Source: an uncultured Kocuria sp. (GTDB lineage Bacteria; Actinomycetota; Actinomycetes; Actinomycetales; Micrococcaceae). From it: a stretch of 64,000 bases of DNA. A model generated the notes under the pieces. The model had not been told where the DNA came from and did not search any database. It saw nothing but the letters and a program-made list of their open reading frames with translations. The DNA is taken from assembly GCF_947500125.1 (NCBI RefSeq), contig NZ_CANMRA010000007.1:62001-126000 (forward strand). The letters run 5' to 3'. Positions 8,417 through 15,941 of the stretch are shown in pieces; positions within the stretch are counted from its first letter, which is position 1, and the number at the start of each line of letters is the position of its first letter. The translations under genes were made by a program, and so were the position numbers.

Positions 8417-8650
8417 CTATGCGGGAACAGCCGCCCAGTGCACGGCGAAGCAGGCCGTGGCGGCCATCGAGTACAGCCAGACAGAGGCCTCGCGGGTCCA
8501 CGGCACCTTCTTGGTCATGGCGGAGCTGATGACGGCGGCGACGACCAGGCCGATGCCCAGCCACAGGGACCACTCCGTGAACAGTTGGAGGGTGGCGCCC
8601 AGCACGCCGGTGCCGGCGTCGTCGAGGACGCGGCCGATGTCGAGATTCAT
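8417..8650 (-). CDS. Small membrane protein, 77 residues
   Basis: The ATG at 8650 is preceded by GGGGGAG at a proper distance. The product MNLDIGRVLDDAGTG... has two hydrophobic helices (about residues 27-46 and 55-73) separated by a basic turn (TKKVPWTR). No family recognised; possible small transporter accessory or holin-like protein, but nothing in the neighbourhood decides. It sits between the IS remnant and the tRNA, in an accessory-looking patch. Confidence 0.6.
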   Translation of the reverse strand: MNLDIGRVLDDAGTGVLGATLQLFTEWSLWLGIGLVVAAVISSAMTKKVPWTREASVWLYSMAATACFAVHWAAVPA

Positions 8651-8788
8651 GAGAACTCCCCCGGAGCGAACGAACGTGACCGGGCGCCCCTCGCGCCCGG
8701 GAGAAGAGCCGTGCAGCACCGGCGGTGGGGGACGGAGGATGAGTTCGTTCCCCGATGCCGGGCGGGTGCGCCCTTCGAGTTCGAGCCT

Positions 8789-8800
8789 AATTCATGAATT
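8789..8800. promoter_or_regulatory. 12-bp palindrome AATTCATGAATT
   Basis: A perfect AT-rich palindrome in otherwise GC-rich DNA, upstream of the small membrane-protein gene on the minus strand (start 8650) and downstream of the tRNA. It could be an operator; no regulator is adjacent. Nothing else is visible in 8651-8873. Confidence 0.3.
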
Positions 8801-8873
8801 TGCGACTGTATTGGTGGAGGGCGTCGCTTCTTGCGGGGACAGTCGGTCGCACGCAGCGCGCCGGCAAGGCACG

Positions 8874-8909
8874 CAGAAGGCCCCGGACCGACTGGTCCGG
8901 GGCCTTCTG
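8874..8909 (-). terminator. tRNA-Pro terminator hairpin
   Basis: A perfect 16-bp stem (CAGAAGGCCCCGGACC with its complement) and 4-base loop lies immediately downstream of the tRNA on its own strand. The stem ends in CTTCTG and lacks a long T tract, as usual in high-GC actinobacteria. Confidence 0.85.
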
Positions 8910-8913
8910 GTGG

Positions 8914-8990
8914 TGGTCGGGATGACAGGATTTGAACCTGCGACCTCGTCGTCCCGAACGACGCGCGCTACCAAGCTGCGCCACATCCCG
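8914..8990 (-). tRNA. tRNA-Pro (anticodon CGG)
   Basis: Seventy-seven bases on the minus strand, with the 3' CCA encoded (8914-8916). The acceptor stem pairs CGGGATG with CATCCCG, the T loop reads GGTTCAAATCC, and the anticodon loop is TTCGGGA within a CGTCG/CGACG stem, giving anticodon CGG. It is followed by its own terminator. Confidence 0.97.
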
Positions 8991-9113
8991 TGAAGCATCC
9001 GGTCTCCGCCGGAAACAACTGCTCCATCATAGCCATCTGGCCGGGCGGGTGGGAAATCGGGCTGTCAGGGCCGTGTCGGACCCCTGGGGTGTCCGCCAAG
9101 TAGTGGACAAAAG

Positions 9114-9131
9114 TTATTGACTGGTCAGTAA
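9114..9131. promoter_or_regulatory. TetR-like operator palindrome upstream of M28 array
   Basis: TTATTGACTGGTCAGTAA is an 18-bp inverted repeat with one mismatch, centred on a TGAC..GTCA core as seen in many TetR-family operators. It lies 98 bases before the first M28 peptidase start, in an AT-rich leader. A second short dyad, TGTCC..GGACA, lies just upstream near 9089-9109. No TetR gene is in the window; the assignment is by motif only. Confidence 0.45.
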
Positions 9132-9229
9132 CCCATTTGTGAGCATATGCAAATCCGAGTCATCCCTCGATGACTGTGAACCGCGTCACGGCCGGGCTAC
9201 CTCCCGGCCGCCGCTCACCTGGAGGTTCC

Positions 9230-10819
9230 ATGCCCGTCCGCAAGCCCAGCCATTGGATCACCTCGGCCGCCCTGGCCGGCGCCCTGACCCTCACGGCGAC
9301 CAGTGCCGTCGCGGCCCCCACCCGCGACAACAGCAACAACAACACCACCCACAAGATCACCCAGGCCGTCACGCAGCAGAAGCTCACGCAGCACCTGAAC
9401 GCCTTCCAGTCGATCGCGGAGGCCAACGACGGCAACCGTGCCTCGGGCACCTCCGGCTACCAGGCGAGCGTCGACTACGTCGTCCAGAAGCTGCGCGCCG
9501 CCGGCTACACCCCGGAGGTCCAGGAGTTCACCTTCCCGTACTTCCAGGAGGTCACCCCCGCCACGGTCGCCGCGGACGGCACACAGCTCGCCGCCGAGGA
9601 CGTCGCCGTGATGACCTACTCCGGCACGGGCACCGTCAGCGGCACCGTGCAGGCCGTGGACACCGACGGCACTGCGGGTGCCTCGACCAGCGGCTGCGAG
9701 GCCGAGGACTTCGCGGACTTCGTGCCGGGGAACATCGCCCTGATCCAGCGCGGCGCCTGCTCCTTCGCGGTCAAGGCCGCCAACGCGGAGGCCGCCGGCG
9801 CGAGCGCCGTGCTGATCTTCAACAGCGGGGCGCCCGGCAGCGAGGGACTCCTCGACGGCACCCTCGGCTCCCCGGAGGCGACCACCCTGCCGACGGTGGG
9901 GCTCAGCCACCAGGCCGGCGTGGACCTGCTGGACGCCACGGAGGTCACGGTCGTCACGGACACCGTCTCGGCGACCCGCACCACCTACAACGTCCTCGCC
10001 GAGACCGGCACGGGCGACCCCGAGAACACTGTGGTGGTCGGAGCGCACCTGGACGGCGTGCTCGAGGGCGCCGGCATCAGCGACAACGGCACCGGGTCGG
10101 CGGGCATCCTCGCCATCGCGGAGGCGATGGCCAAGACGAAGACCGAGAACAACGTCCGGTTCGCCTGGTGGGGCGCGGAGGAGCTCGGCCTGCTGGGCGC
10201 CGAGCACTACGTGACCGATCTGCAGGCGAACGACCCCGGCGCGCTCGAGGACATCGCGCTGTACCTGAACTTCGACATGATCGGCTCCCCGAACTACGGG
10301 CGCTTCGTCTACGACGGCGACGCCTCCGCCTTCGACCCGGGCGACACCAACGTCCCGGCGGGCTCGGGCGCGATCGAGGCGGCGTTCCACGAGTACTTCG
10401 CCTCGGCGGGCCTGACCTCCGGCGAGACCGAGTTCAGCGGCCGCAGCGACTACGGGCCCTTCATCGAGGTCGGCGTCCCGTCCGGCGGTCTCTTCACGGG
10501 CGCCGAGGGCGTGAAGACCGAGGAGCAGGCCGTGCTGTTCGGTGGGCAGGCCGGGGTCGCCTACGACTCCTGCTACCACTCGGCATGCGATGACATCACG
10601 AACGTGAACCTCCAGGGCATGGAGGAGATGTCCGACGCCGCCGCGGCCGTCGTCCTGCGCTACGCGATGTCGACCCACGACGTCAACGGCGAGGGCGAGC
10701 CCTACAAGCAGAAGGGCAAGGGCGCTGTCGGCCACCCGCAGGGCAAGGACCGCGGCCACGGCCCGCACTCCGAGCACGGGCGCGGCCACGGGCACGGCCA
10801 CGACAAGGCGGCCGCCTGA
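9230..10819 (+). CDS. Secreted M28 zinc aminopeptidase with PA domain (copy 1)
   Basis: Exported metallopeptidase that removes N-terminal amino acids from peptides. Start ATG 9230 follows GGAGG and gives a signal peptide cleaved near residue 29 (AVAA). A PA domain fills about 125-235, inserted in the N-terminal part; the M28 fold follows. The two-zinc ligands are all visible: H273 (GAHLDG), D285 (SDNGTGSAG), E317-E318 (GAEELG), D349 (NFDMIG) and H450 (CYHSAC). The 529-residue product ends in a tail rich in His, Gly and Lys (about 505-529), not seen in the other copies. It is the first of four related genes; a strong terminator at 10843-10883 separates it from the second. Confidence 0.93.
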   Translation: MPVRKPSHWITSAALAGALTLTATSAVAAPTRDNSNNNTTHKITQAVTQQKLTQHLNAFQSIAEANDGNRASGTSGYQASVDYVVQKLRAAGYTPEVQEFTFPYFQEVTPATVAADGTQLAAEDVAVMTYSGTGTVSGTVQAVDTDGTAGASTSGCEAEDFADFVPGNIALIQRGACSFAVKAANAEAAGASAVLIFNSGAPGSEGLLDGTLGSPEATTLPTVGLSHQAGVDLLDATEVTVVTDTVSATRTTYNVLAETGTGDPENTVVVGAHLDGVLEGAGISDNGTGSAGILAIAEAMAKTKTENNVRFAWWGAEELGLLGAEHYVTDLQANDPGALEDIALYLNFDMIGSPNYGRFVYDGDASAFDPGDTNVPAGSGAIEAAFHEYFASAGLTSGETEFSGRSDYGPFIEVGVPSGGLFTGAEGVKTEEQAVLFGGQAGVAYDSCYHSACDDITNVNLQGMEEMSDAAAAVVLRYAMSTHDVNGEGEPYKQKGKGAVGHPQGKDRGHGPHSEHGRGHGHGHDKAAA

Positions 10820-10842
10820 CGGTCCCTGCGCACGGATGCTCC

Positions 10843-10883
10843 ACGGCCCCGCCCCCGGCAGTTCACGCCGGGGGCGGGGCCGT
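10843..10883 (+). terminator. Intrinsic terminator after M28 copy 1
   Basis: A perfect 17-bp GC-rich stem (ACGGCCCCGCCCCCGGC and its complement) with a 7-base loop, followed by TTCCTCT. It ends the copy 1 transcript, so copy 2 needs its own promoter. Confidence 0.85.
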
Positions 10884-10904
10884 TTCCTCTGCCACAAAGC
10901 GCAC

Positions 10905-11015
10905 GGCCGTTGTGCCGCCGACCGGCAGCTGGGATTCTGTGCACATCGCTCCATCAGCTCGATGAAGCCGCTGTCCTGGTCGAGCCCCCGATCGGCCCCT
11001 GCCCCGGGAGATCCC
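10905..11015 (+). promoter_or_regulatory. Leader of M28 copy 2, duplicated before copy 3
   Basis: This leader and the one at 12690-12806 share GGCC(G/A)TTGTGCC, then AGCTGGGATTCTGTGCACA, then a CTCCA block, CGAGCCCC(C/T)GATCGGCCCC and the ribosome site. The TTGTGC and GATTCT elements are plausible -35 and -10 boxes. The similarity shows that gene and promoter were duplicated together. Confidence 0.55.
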
Positions 11016-12634
11016 ATGCGCCACCGCACCCAACACCACCGGACCGCGGCCGCCGCAGCGGCCCTCACGCTGCCGAGCGCCGGCGCCGAGAGCACCGCTG
11101 CCGAGCGCCCCGACGAGATCAGCCACGACGACGTGAGTCACGACGACGTGACTGCCGCCGCAAGGCCGACCGCGCCGGAGTGGTCGCTGTGACCGCGGCG
11201 GCCGTCCCTCCCGGCAAGGTGCTGGAGCACCTCGAGGTGTTCCAGGCCATCGCGAACGCCAACAACGGCAACCGTGCCTCGGGCACATCGGGCTACCGGG
11301 GCAGCGTGGACTACGTGCTCGGCCGGCTGCGGGCCGCCGGCTACGCCCCGCAGGTCCAGGCGTTCTCCTTCCCCTTCTTCCAAGAGGCGGGTCCGGCCGC
11401 GGTCAGCGCGGGCGGCCGGCAGCTGCCCGCGGAGGACGTCGCGGTCATGACCTACTCCGGCTCCGGCACCGTGACCGCCCCGGTGCAGGCGGTGGGGACG
11501 ACCGGCGAGAAGGCCGCGAGCACCAGCGGCTGTGAGGCCGGGGACTTCGCCGACTTCGTGCCCGGGAACATCGCGCTGCTCCAGCGGGGCACGTGCGCCT
11601 TCGGGGTGAAGGCCGCCAACGCGGCGGCCGCCGGGGCGTCCGCGGTGCTGATCTTCAACACGGGCCTGCCCGGGGAGGAGGGCGCGGTGGCCGGCACCCT
11701 CGGCGCACCGGGTGCCACGACCATCCCGGTGGTCGGCCTCAGCTTCGCCGCCGGCGCGGCGCTGCTGGGCGGGGGCGAGGTGACGGTCAGCACGCAGACC
11801 GTCTCCGAGAGCCGGGAGACCTTCAACGTCCTGGCCGGGACGAGCACGGGGGACCCGGGGCGCACCGTCATGGTGGGCGCGCATCTGGACAGCGTCCCGG
11901 AGGGCGCGGGGATCAACGACAACGCCTCTGGGTCCGCGGGCATCCTGGCCATCGCCGAGGCGCTCGCGGGCACGGAGACCGCCAACGCCCTGCGCTTCGC
12001 CTGGTGGGGCGCCGAGGAGTTCGGCCTGCTCGGGTCCCGCCACTACGTCGCGGACCTGAAGGCCAACGACTCCGCGACGCTGGAGAAGGTCTCGCTGTAC
12101 CTGAACTTCGACATGATCGGCTCCCCGAACCACGGCCGCTTCGTCTACGACGGTGACGCCTCGGCATTCGGCCCGGAGGACGGCTCGGTGCCAGCCCCGG
12201 GCGGATCGGCCGCGATCGAGGCGGCCTTCCACGAGCACTTCGGCTCCGTGGGACTGGCCTCCGGCGAGACCGCGTTCAGCGGCCGCAGCGACTACGGACC
12301 GTTCATCGCCGAGGGCATCGCCTCCGGTGGTCTCTTCACGGGCGCCGAGGGGATCAAGACCGTGGAGCAGGCGGCGCTGTTCGGCGGCCGGGCCGGCGTC
12401 GGCTACGACTTCTGCTACCACGCGCAGTGCGACGACCTCAGCAACATCGACCTCCGGACGCTGGAGGAAATGACCGACGCGGCCTCCGCCGTCGTCCTGC
12501 GCTTCGCGAACTCCACCGTGGACCTCGAGGAGGAGGGCCGGCGGCTGCGCACCGCCGTGGGGCCCATTCCCGCCGCCACGGTCGACCGGGGACACGGCCC
12601 GAGCAACGCCGCCGAGGAGCGGCCGACGCAGTGA
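11016..12634 (+). pseudogene. M28 zinc aminopeptidase copy 2, signal peptide out of frame
   Basis: The start ATG 11016 (GGGAG upstream) matches the starts of copies 1 and 3 and opens a signal-like N-terminus, but that frame stops at 11190-11192. The mature enzyme lies in the next frame and is intact to 12634, with PA domain and all zinc ligands (GAHLDS, NDNASGSAG, GAEEFG, NFDMIG, CYHAQC). A GTG at 11189 overlaps the stop as GTGA, so ribosomes could restart and make a cytoplasmic enzyme of 481 residues without a signal peptide. The lost segment contains a 15-bp direct repeat (11124-11153), a likely slippage region. Either a frameshifted pseudogene, a sequencing error, or a phase-variable gene; I cannot tell which. 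Confidence 0.75.
11124..11153 (+). repeat. 15-bp direct repeat, two copies
   Basis: Units CACGACGACGTGAGT and CACGACGACGTGACT differ at one base and encode SHDDV twice in the signal-peptide frame of M28 copy 2. They lie about 40 bases before the point where that frame stops. Confidence 0.8.
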
Positions 12635-12689
12635 GGAAGTCGCAGTGAGGCAGTCGCGGTGACGGCGTTCCCTTTCCCAAAATCTGTCC

Positions 12690-12806
12690 GGCCATTGTGC
12701 CTCTGACCTGGAGCTGGGATTCTGTGCACAGCACTCCACCTGCTCGGTGGAGGCTTTGACGGACACGGTCGAGCCCCTGATCGGCCCCCGGCCCCCGGGA
12801 GGATCC
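12690..12806 (+). promoter_or_regulatory. Leader of M28 copy 3, duplicate of copy 2 leader
   Basis: Contains the same ordered blocks as 10905-11015, including AGCTGGGATTCTGTGCACA and GATCGGCCCC, and ends in the ribosome site GGGAGGATCC before ATG 12807. No terminator separates copy 2 from this leader, so copy 3 may also be reached by read-through. Confidence 0.55.
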
Positions 12807-14399
12807 ATGCCGCACCGCACACCCAGCCGATGGACCGTGGCCGCCGCCCTGGCCGGCACCCTGGCGTTCTCGGTGCCCGGCGCAATCGCGGCCCCGCCGG
12901 GGGTGGACCCCGGAGCGGTCGCCGCGCCCGCCGCGGCCGTGGCGCCGGAGCAGGTGCTGGAGCACCTCGAGGTGTTCCAGGCCGTCGCCCACGCCAACAA
13001 CGGCAACCGCGCCTCGGGCACGCCCGGCTACCGGGGCAGCGTGGACTACGTGCTCGGCCGGCTGCGGGCCGCCGGCTACGCCCCGCGGGTCCAGGCGTTC
13101 ACCTTCCCGTTCTTCCAGGAGGTCGTCCCGACCGCGGTCGCCGTGCCCGGGCCGGGCGGTGTCCCGCGGACCCTGACCGCCGCGGAGGCGGCCGTCATGG
13201 TCTACTCCGGCTCCGGCACGGTGACCGCCCCGGTGCAGGCCGTGGACACCACCGGCGCCGCGGCGGCGAGCACCAGCGGCTGCGAGGCCGGGGACTTCGC
13301 CGGCTTCACCGCGGGGAGCATCGCGCTGCTCCAGCGCGGCACGTGCACCTTCGGGGTGAAGGCCGCCAACGCGCAGGCCGCGGGGGCGTCCGCCGTGCTG
13401 ATCTTCAACACGGGTCTGCCGGGGGAGGAGGGCGTGGTCGCCGGCACCCTCGGGGAGCCCGGTGCCACGACGCTCCCGGTGGTCGGCCTCAGCCACGCGG
13501 CCGGGACCGCCCTGCTGGGCGGGGGAGAGGTGACCGTGACGGCGCAGACCGTCTCCGAGAACCGCGAGACCGTCAACGTCCTCGCCGAGACGGGCACGGG
13601 CGACCCCGGGAGCACGCTGATGGTCGGTGCCCACCTGGACAGCGTGCTCGAGGGCGCGGGGATCAACGACAACGGCTCCGGCTCCGCGGGGATCCTGGCC
13701 GTCGCCGAGGCGCTCGCGGGCACGGAGACCGCCAACACCGTGCGCTTCGCCTGGTGGGGCGCGGAGGAGTTCGGTCTGCGCGGGTCCCAGCACTACGTCG
13801 CGGATCTGAAGGCCAATGATCCCGGGACGCTGGAGGACATCGGGCTGTACCTGAACTTCGACATGATCGGTTCCCCGAACTACGGGCGCTTCGTCTACGA
13901 CGGCGACCACTCCGCGTTCCCGCCCGTGCAGGGCCCCGAGGGGCTCGTGACGGCCCCGGAGGGCTCCGCCGCGATCGAGGCCGCGTTCCACGAGCACTTC
14001 GGCTCCGTGGGACTGGCCTCCGGCGAGACGGAGTTCAGCGGCCGCAGCGACTACGGCCCGTTCATCGCCGAGGGCATCGCCTCCGGCGGTCTCTTCACGG
14101 GCGCCGAGGGGATCAAGACCGCGGAGCAGGCGGCGCTGTTCGGCGGCCGGGCCGGGGTCGCCTACGACTTCTGCTACCACGGCGCGTGCGACGACCTCGC
14201 CAACGTCGACCCCCGGGGCCTGGCCGAGATGACGGACGCGGCCGCCGCCGTCGTCCTGCGCTTCGCGAACTCCACCCAGGACGTCGACGGCACGGAAGCC
14301 GGCGGGCAGCAGGGAAGCCGGGAGCTCCCGCTCGGCCCGGCCACCGCGGACCAGGGCAACGGCCCGGGCAACGACGCCCAGGAGGTGCCGGCACAGTGA
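12807..14399 (+). CDS. Secreted M28 zinc aminopeptidase with PA domain (copy 3)
   Basis: A 530-residue exported peptidase. The ATG at 12807 follows GGAGG and gives a signal peptide with hydrophobic core AAALAGTLAFSVPGAIAA. The PA domain and M28 catalytic domain follow, with zinc ligands in GAHLDS, NDNGSGSAG, GAEEFG, NFDMIG and CYHGAC. It is closest to copy 2 in sequence, including LEHLEVFQA and the whole PA region, and the pair probably arose by tandem duplication. Compared with copies 1 and 2 it has a few extra residues after the catalytic Asp (around HSAFPPVQGPEG). It lacks the His-rich tail of copy 1. Confidence 0.93.
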   Translation: MPHRTPSRWTVAAALAGTLAFSVPGAIAAPPGVDPGAVAAPAAAVAPEQVLEHLEVFQAVAHANNGNRASGTPGYRGSVDYVLGRLRAAGYAPRVQAFTFPFFQEVVPTAVAVPGPGGVPRTLTAAEAAVMVYSGSGTVTAPVQAVDTTGAAAASTSGCEAGDFAGFTAGSIALLQRGTCTFGVKAANAQAAGASAVLIFNTGLPGEEGVVAGTLGEPGATTLPVVGLSHAAGTALLGGGEVTVTAQTVSENRETVNVLAETGTGDPGSTLMVGAHLDSVLEGAGINDNGSGSAGILAVAEALAGTETANTVRFAWWGAEEFGLRGSQHYVADLKANDPGTLEDIGLYLNFDMIGSPNYGRFVYDGDHSAFPPVQGPEGLVTAPEGSAAIEAAFHEHFGSVGLASGETEFSGRSDYGPFIAEGIASGGLFTGAEGIKTAEQAALFGGRAGVAYDFCYHGACDDLANVDPRGLAEMTDAAAAVVLRFANSTQDVDGTEAGGQQGSRELPLGPATADQGNGPGNDAQEVPAQ

Positions 14400-14486
14400 C
14401 CGGAGGAACGCCGGGTCCGATCGGCCGGTGATTTTCCTCTGCAACTTCGTTGTCGGCGGGGCCGGTCGGCGTTCCACACTGGAAGG

Positions 14487-15941
14487 ATGACTTCCTTCCG
14501 GAACGCCTGGGCCGTGCTGACCGGCGCCGTCCTCCTGCTGGGTGCCGGCCCCGTGGCGGCGGCCGAGGTCCCGGTGGACTCCCCGCAGGAGTGGACGCAG
14601 TACCGGCTCACCCCCGAGAAGAACCCCGTGATCGAGACGGACGGCTCGGTCGTCCCCGCCGCGGACGGATTCCGGCTGCCCGACGAGGTCCGCGCCACCC
14701 CTGTGGTCGTGGGGGACCGGCTGTACGTGGGCACCCACGGCAGCGGCACCCTGCACGCCTTCGACCTCGCCACCGGTGAACAGCTCTGGCAGGCCCAGGC
14801 CCCGAACTGGATCCACTCCGAGATGCTCGTCTCCGAGGGCACCGTCTACGTCGGCTACGGGGACCGCGGCCAGGAGCGCGAGGACGGGCTGCGCGGCGAC
14901 GGCCCCGGCGGGGTGCTCGCGCTGGACGCCGAGACCGGCGAGCAGAAGTGGGAGTACACCGTGGACGCCCACGTCATGCCCACCCCCGTGCTGCACGACG
15001 GCCGGATCCACGCCGCCACCGGGGACCGGCACCTGCACGTGATCGACGCCGCGACGGGGGAGGGCCTCGAACGGGTCGACGTCGGGGCGGTCATGAGCAT
15101 GTCCGCCCCGGCCGCCGCCGACGGCATGCTCTACGCCGGGGCGTTCGCCGGCGGCCCGAGGGTGGTCGGCTACGACATGGACGCCCGCGAGATGGTCTGG
15201 ACCACCGCGATGCCGGACGTGCGGTCCGGCCTCGACGACGTCCCGCCCGCGGTCTCCGAGGGCGTCGTGGTCACGACGTCCCACCGGGACATCGTGCCCG
15301 CCGAGCGCCTCGAGCACTGGGCCCACGCCTTCTCGGCCGACACCGGCGAGCTGCTCTGGGAGGTCCACCTGGGCGACGGCCCGTTCGTGCCCAACAACAA
15401 GTCCGGCGCCCCGGCCGTCGCCGACGGCGTGATGTACGTGGGCAGCCCCACCACCCGGATGCTCTACGCCCTGGACCTGCGGACGGGCGAGGAGCTGTGG
15501 TCCCACGACTCCGGGCCCATCAAGGCGCCCCCCGTCGTGGTCGACGGGCACGTGGTGTACACGACCACCCAGGGGGAGATCGGCGCCGTCGACACCGGCA
15601 CCGGTGCGCTCGCGGGCAGCCGGCAGCTCTCCGACGAGCCGCTGGCCCCCGCCGGACCGATCGTCGTCGACGACGTGCTGCTGGTGCCCGGCCAGGACGG
15701 CATGGTCCACACCCTGGCGCTCGACGACCTGACCGGAGGCTCCGGTGCGGAGGAGACCCCGGCCGCCGGCACGGACGACGTGGGGGACGACGCCGCTGCC
15801 GGGGCCGACGGGCCGGAGGACGCCGCCCCGGTGGGCGGGGGAGTACTCGGCCCGGCGGTCGCCGGTCTGCTCGCCATCGGCCTGCTCGGCGCGCTCGCGG
15901 TCCTCCTCGTGCGACGCCGCCGGAAGCCCGCCACCCGGTGA
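14487..15941 (+). CDS. PQQ-like beta-propeller protein, exported and membrane-anchored
   Basis: A 484-residue protein with a signal peptide (core AVLTGAVLLLGAGPVAAA) and a body of about 400 residues. The body contains repeated blades such as GTLHAFDLATGEQLW, GVLALDAETGEQKW, LHVIDAATGEGL and MLYALDLRTGEELW, the tryptophan-docking repeats of the PQQ/BamB-like propeller. A low-complexity acidic stretch and a C-terminal helix ending RRRRK follow, so it should face outward on the membrane. No catalytic PQQ-dehydrogenase residues stand out, so a binding or scaffold role is more likely. Its stop overlaps the start of M28 copy 4 (GTGA at 15938-15941), which ties the two products together. Confidence 0.85.
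   Translation: MTSFRNAWAVLTGAVLLLGAGPVAAAEVPVDSPQEWTQYRLTPEKNPVIETDGSVVPAADGFRLPDEVRATPVVVGDRLYVGTHGSGTLHAFDLATGEQLWQAQAPNWIHSEMLVSEGTVYVGYGDRGQEREDGLRGDGPGGVLALDAETGEQKWEYTVDAHVMPTPVLHDGRIHAATGDRHLHVIDAATGEGLERVDVGAVMSMSAPAAADGMLYAGAFAGGPRVVGYDMDAREMVWTTAMPDVRSGLDDVPPAVSEGVVVTTSHRDIVPAERLEHWAHAFSADTGELLWEVHLGDGPFVPNNKSGAPAVADGVMYVGSPTTRMLYALDLRTGEELWSHDSGPIKAPPVVVDGHVVYTTTQGEIGAVDTGTGALAGSRQLSDEPLAPAGPIVVDDVLLVPGQDGMVHTLALDDLTGGSGAEETPAAGTDDVGDDAAAGADGPEDAAPVGGGVLGPAVAGLLAIGLLGALAVLLVRRRRKPATR

Noticed and set aside
8092-8529. Plus-strand open frame between the membrane-protein genes
   Set aside because: It lies opposite the IS5 transposase remnant and the small minus-strand gene, and its product resembles no protein; the minus-strand reading explains the sequence.
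8914-8990. tRNA-Pro as attachment site of an integrated island
   Set aside because: No copy of the tRNA 3' end and no integrase gene are seen within the window; the tRNA has its own terminator and looks like an ordinary gene.
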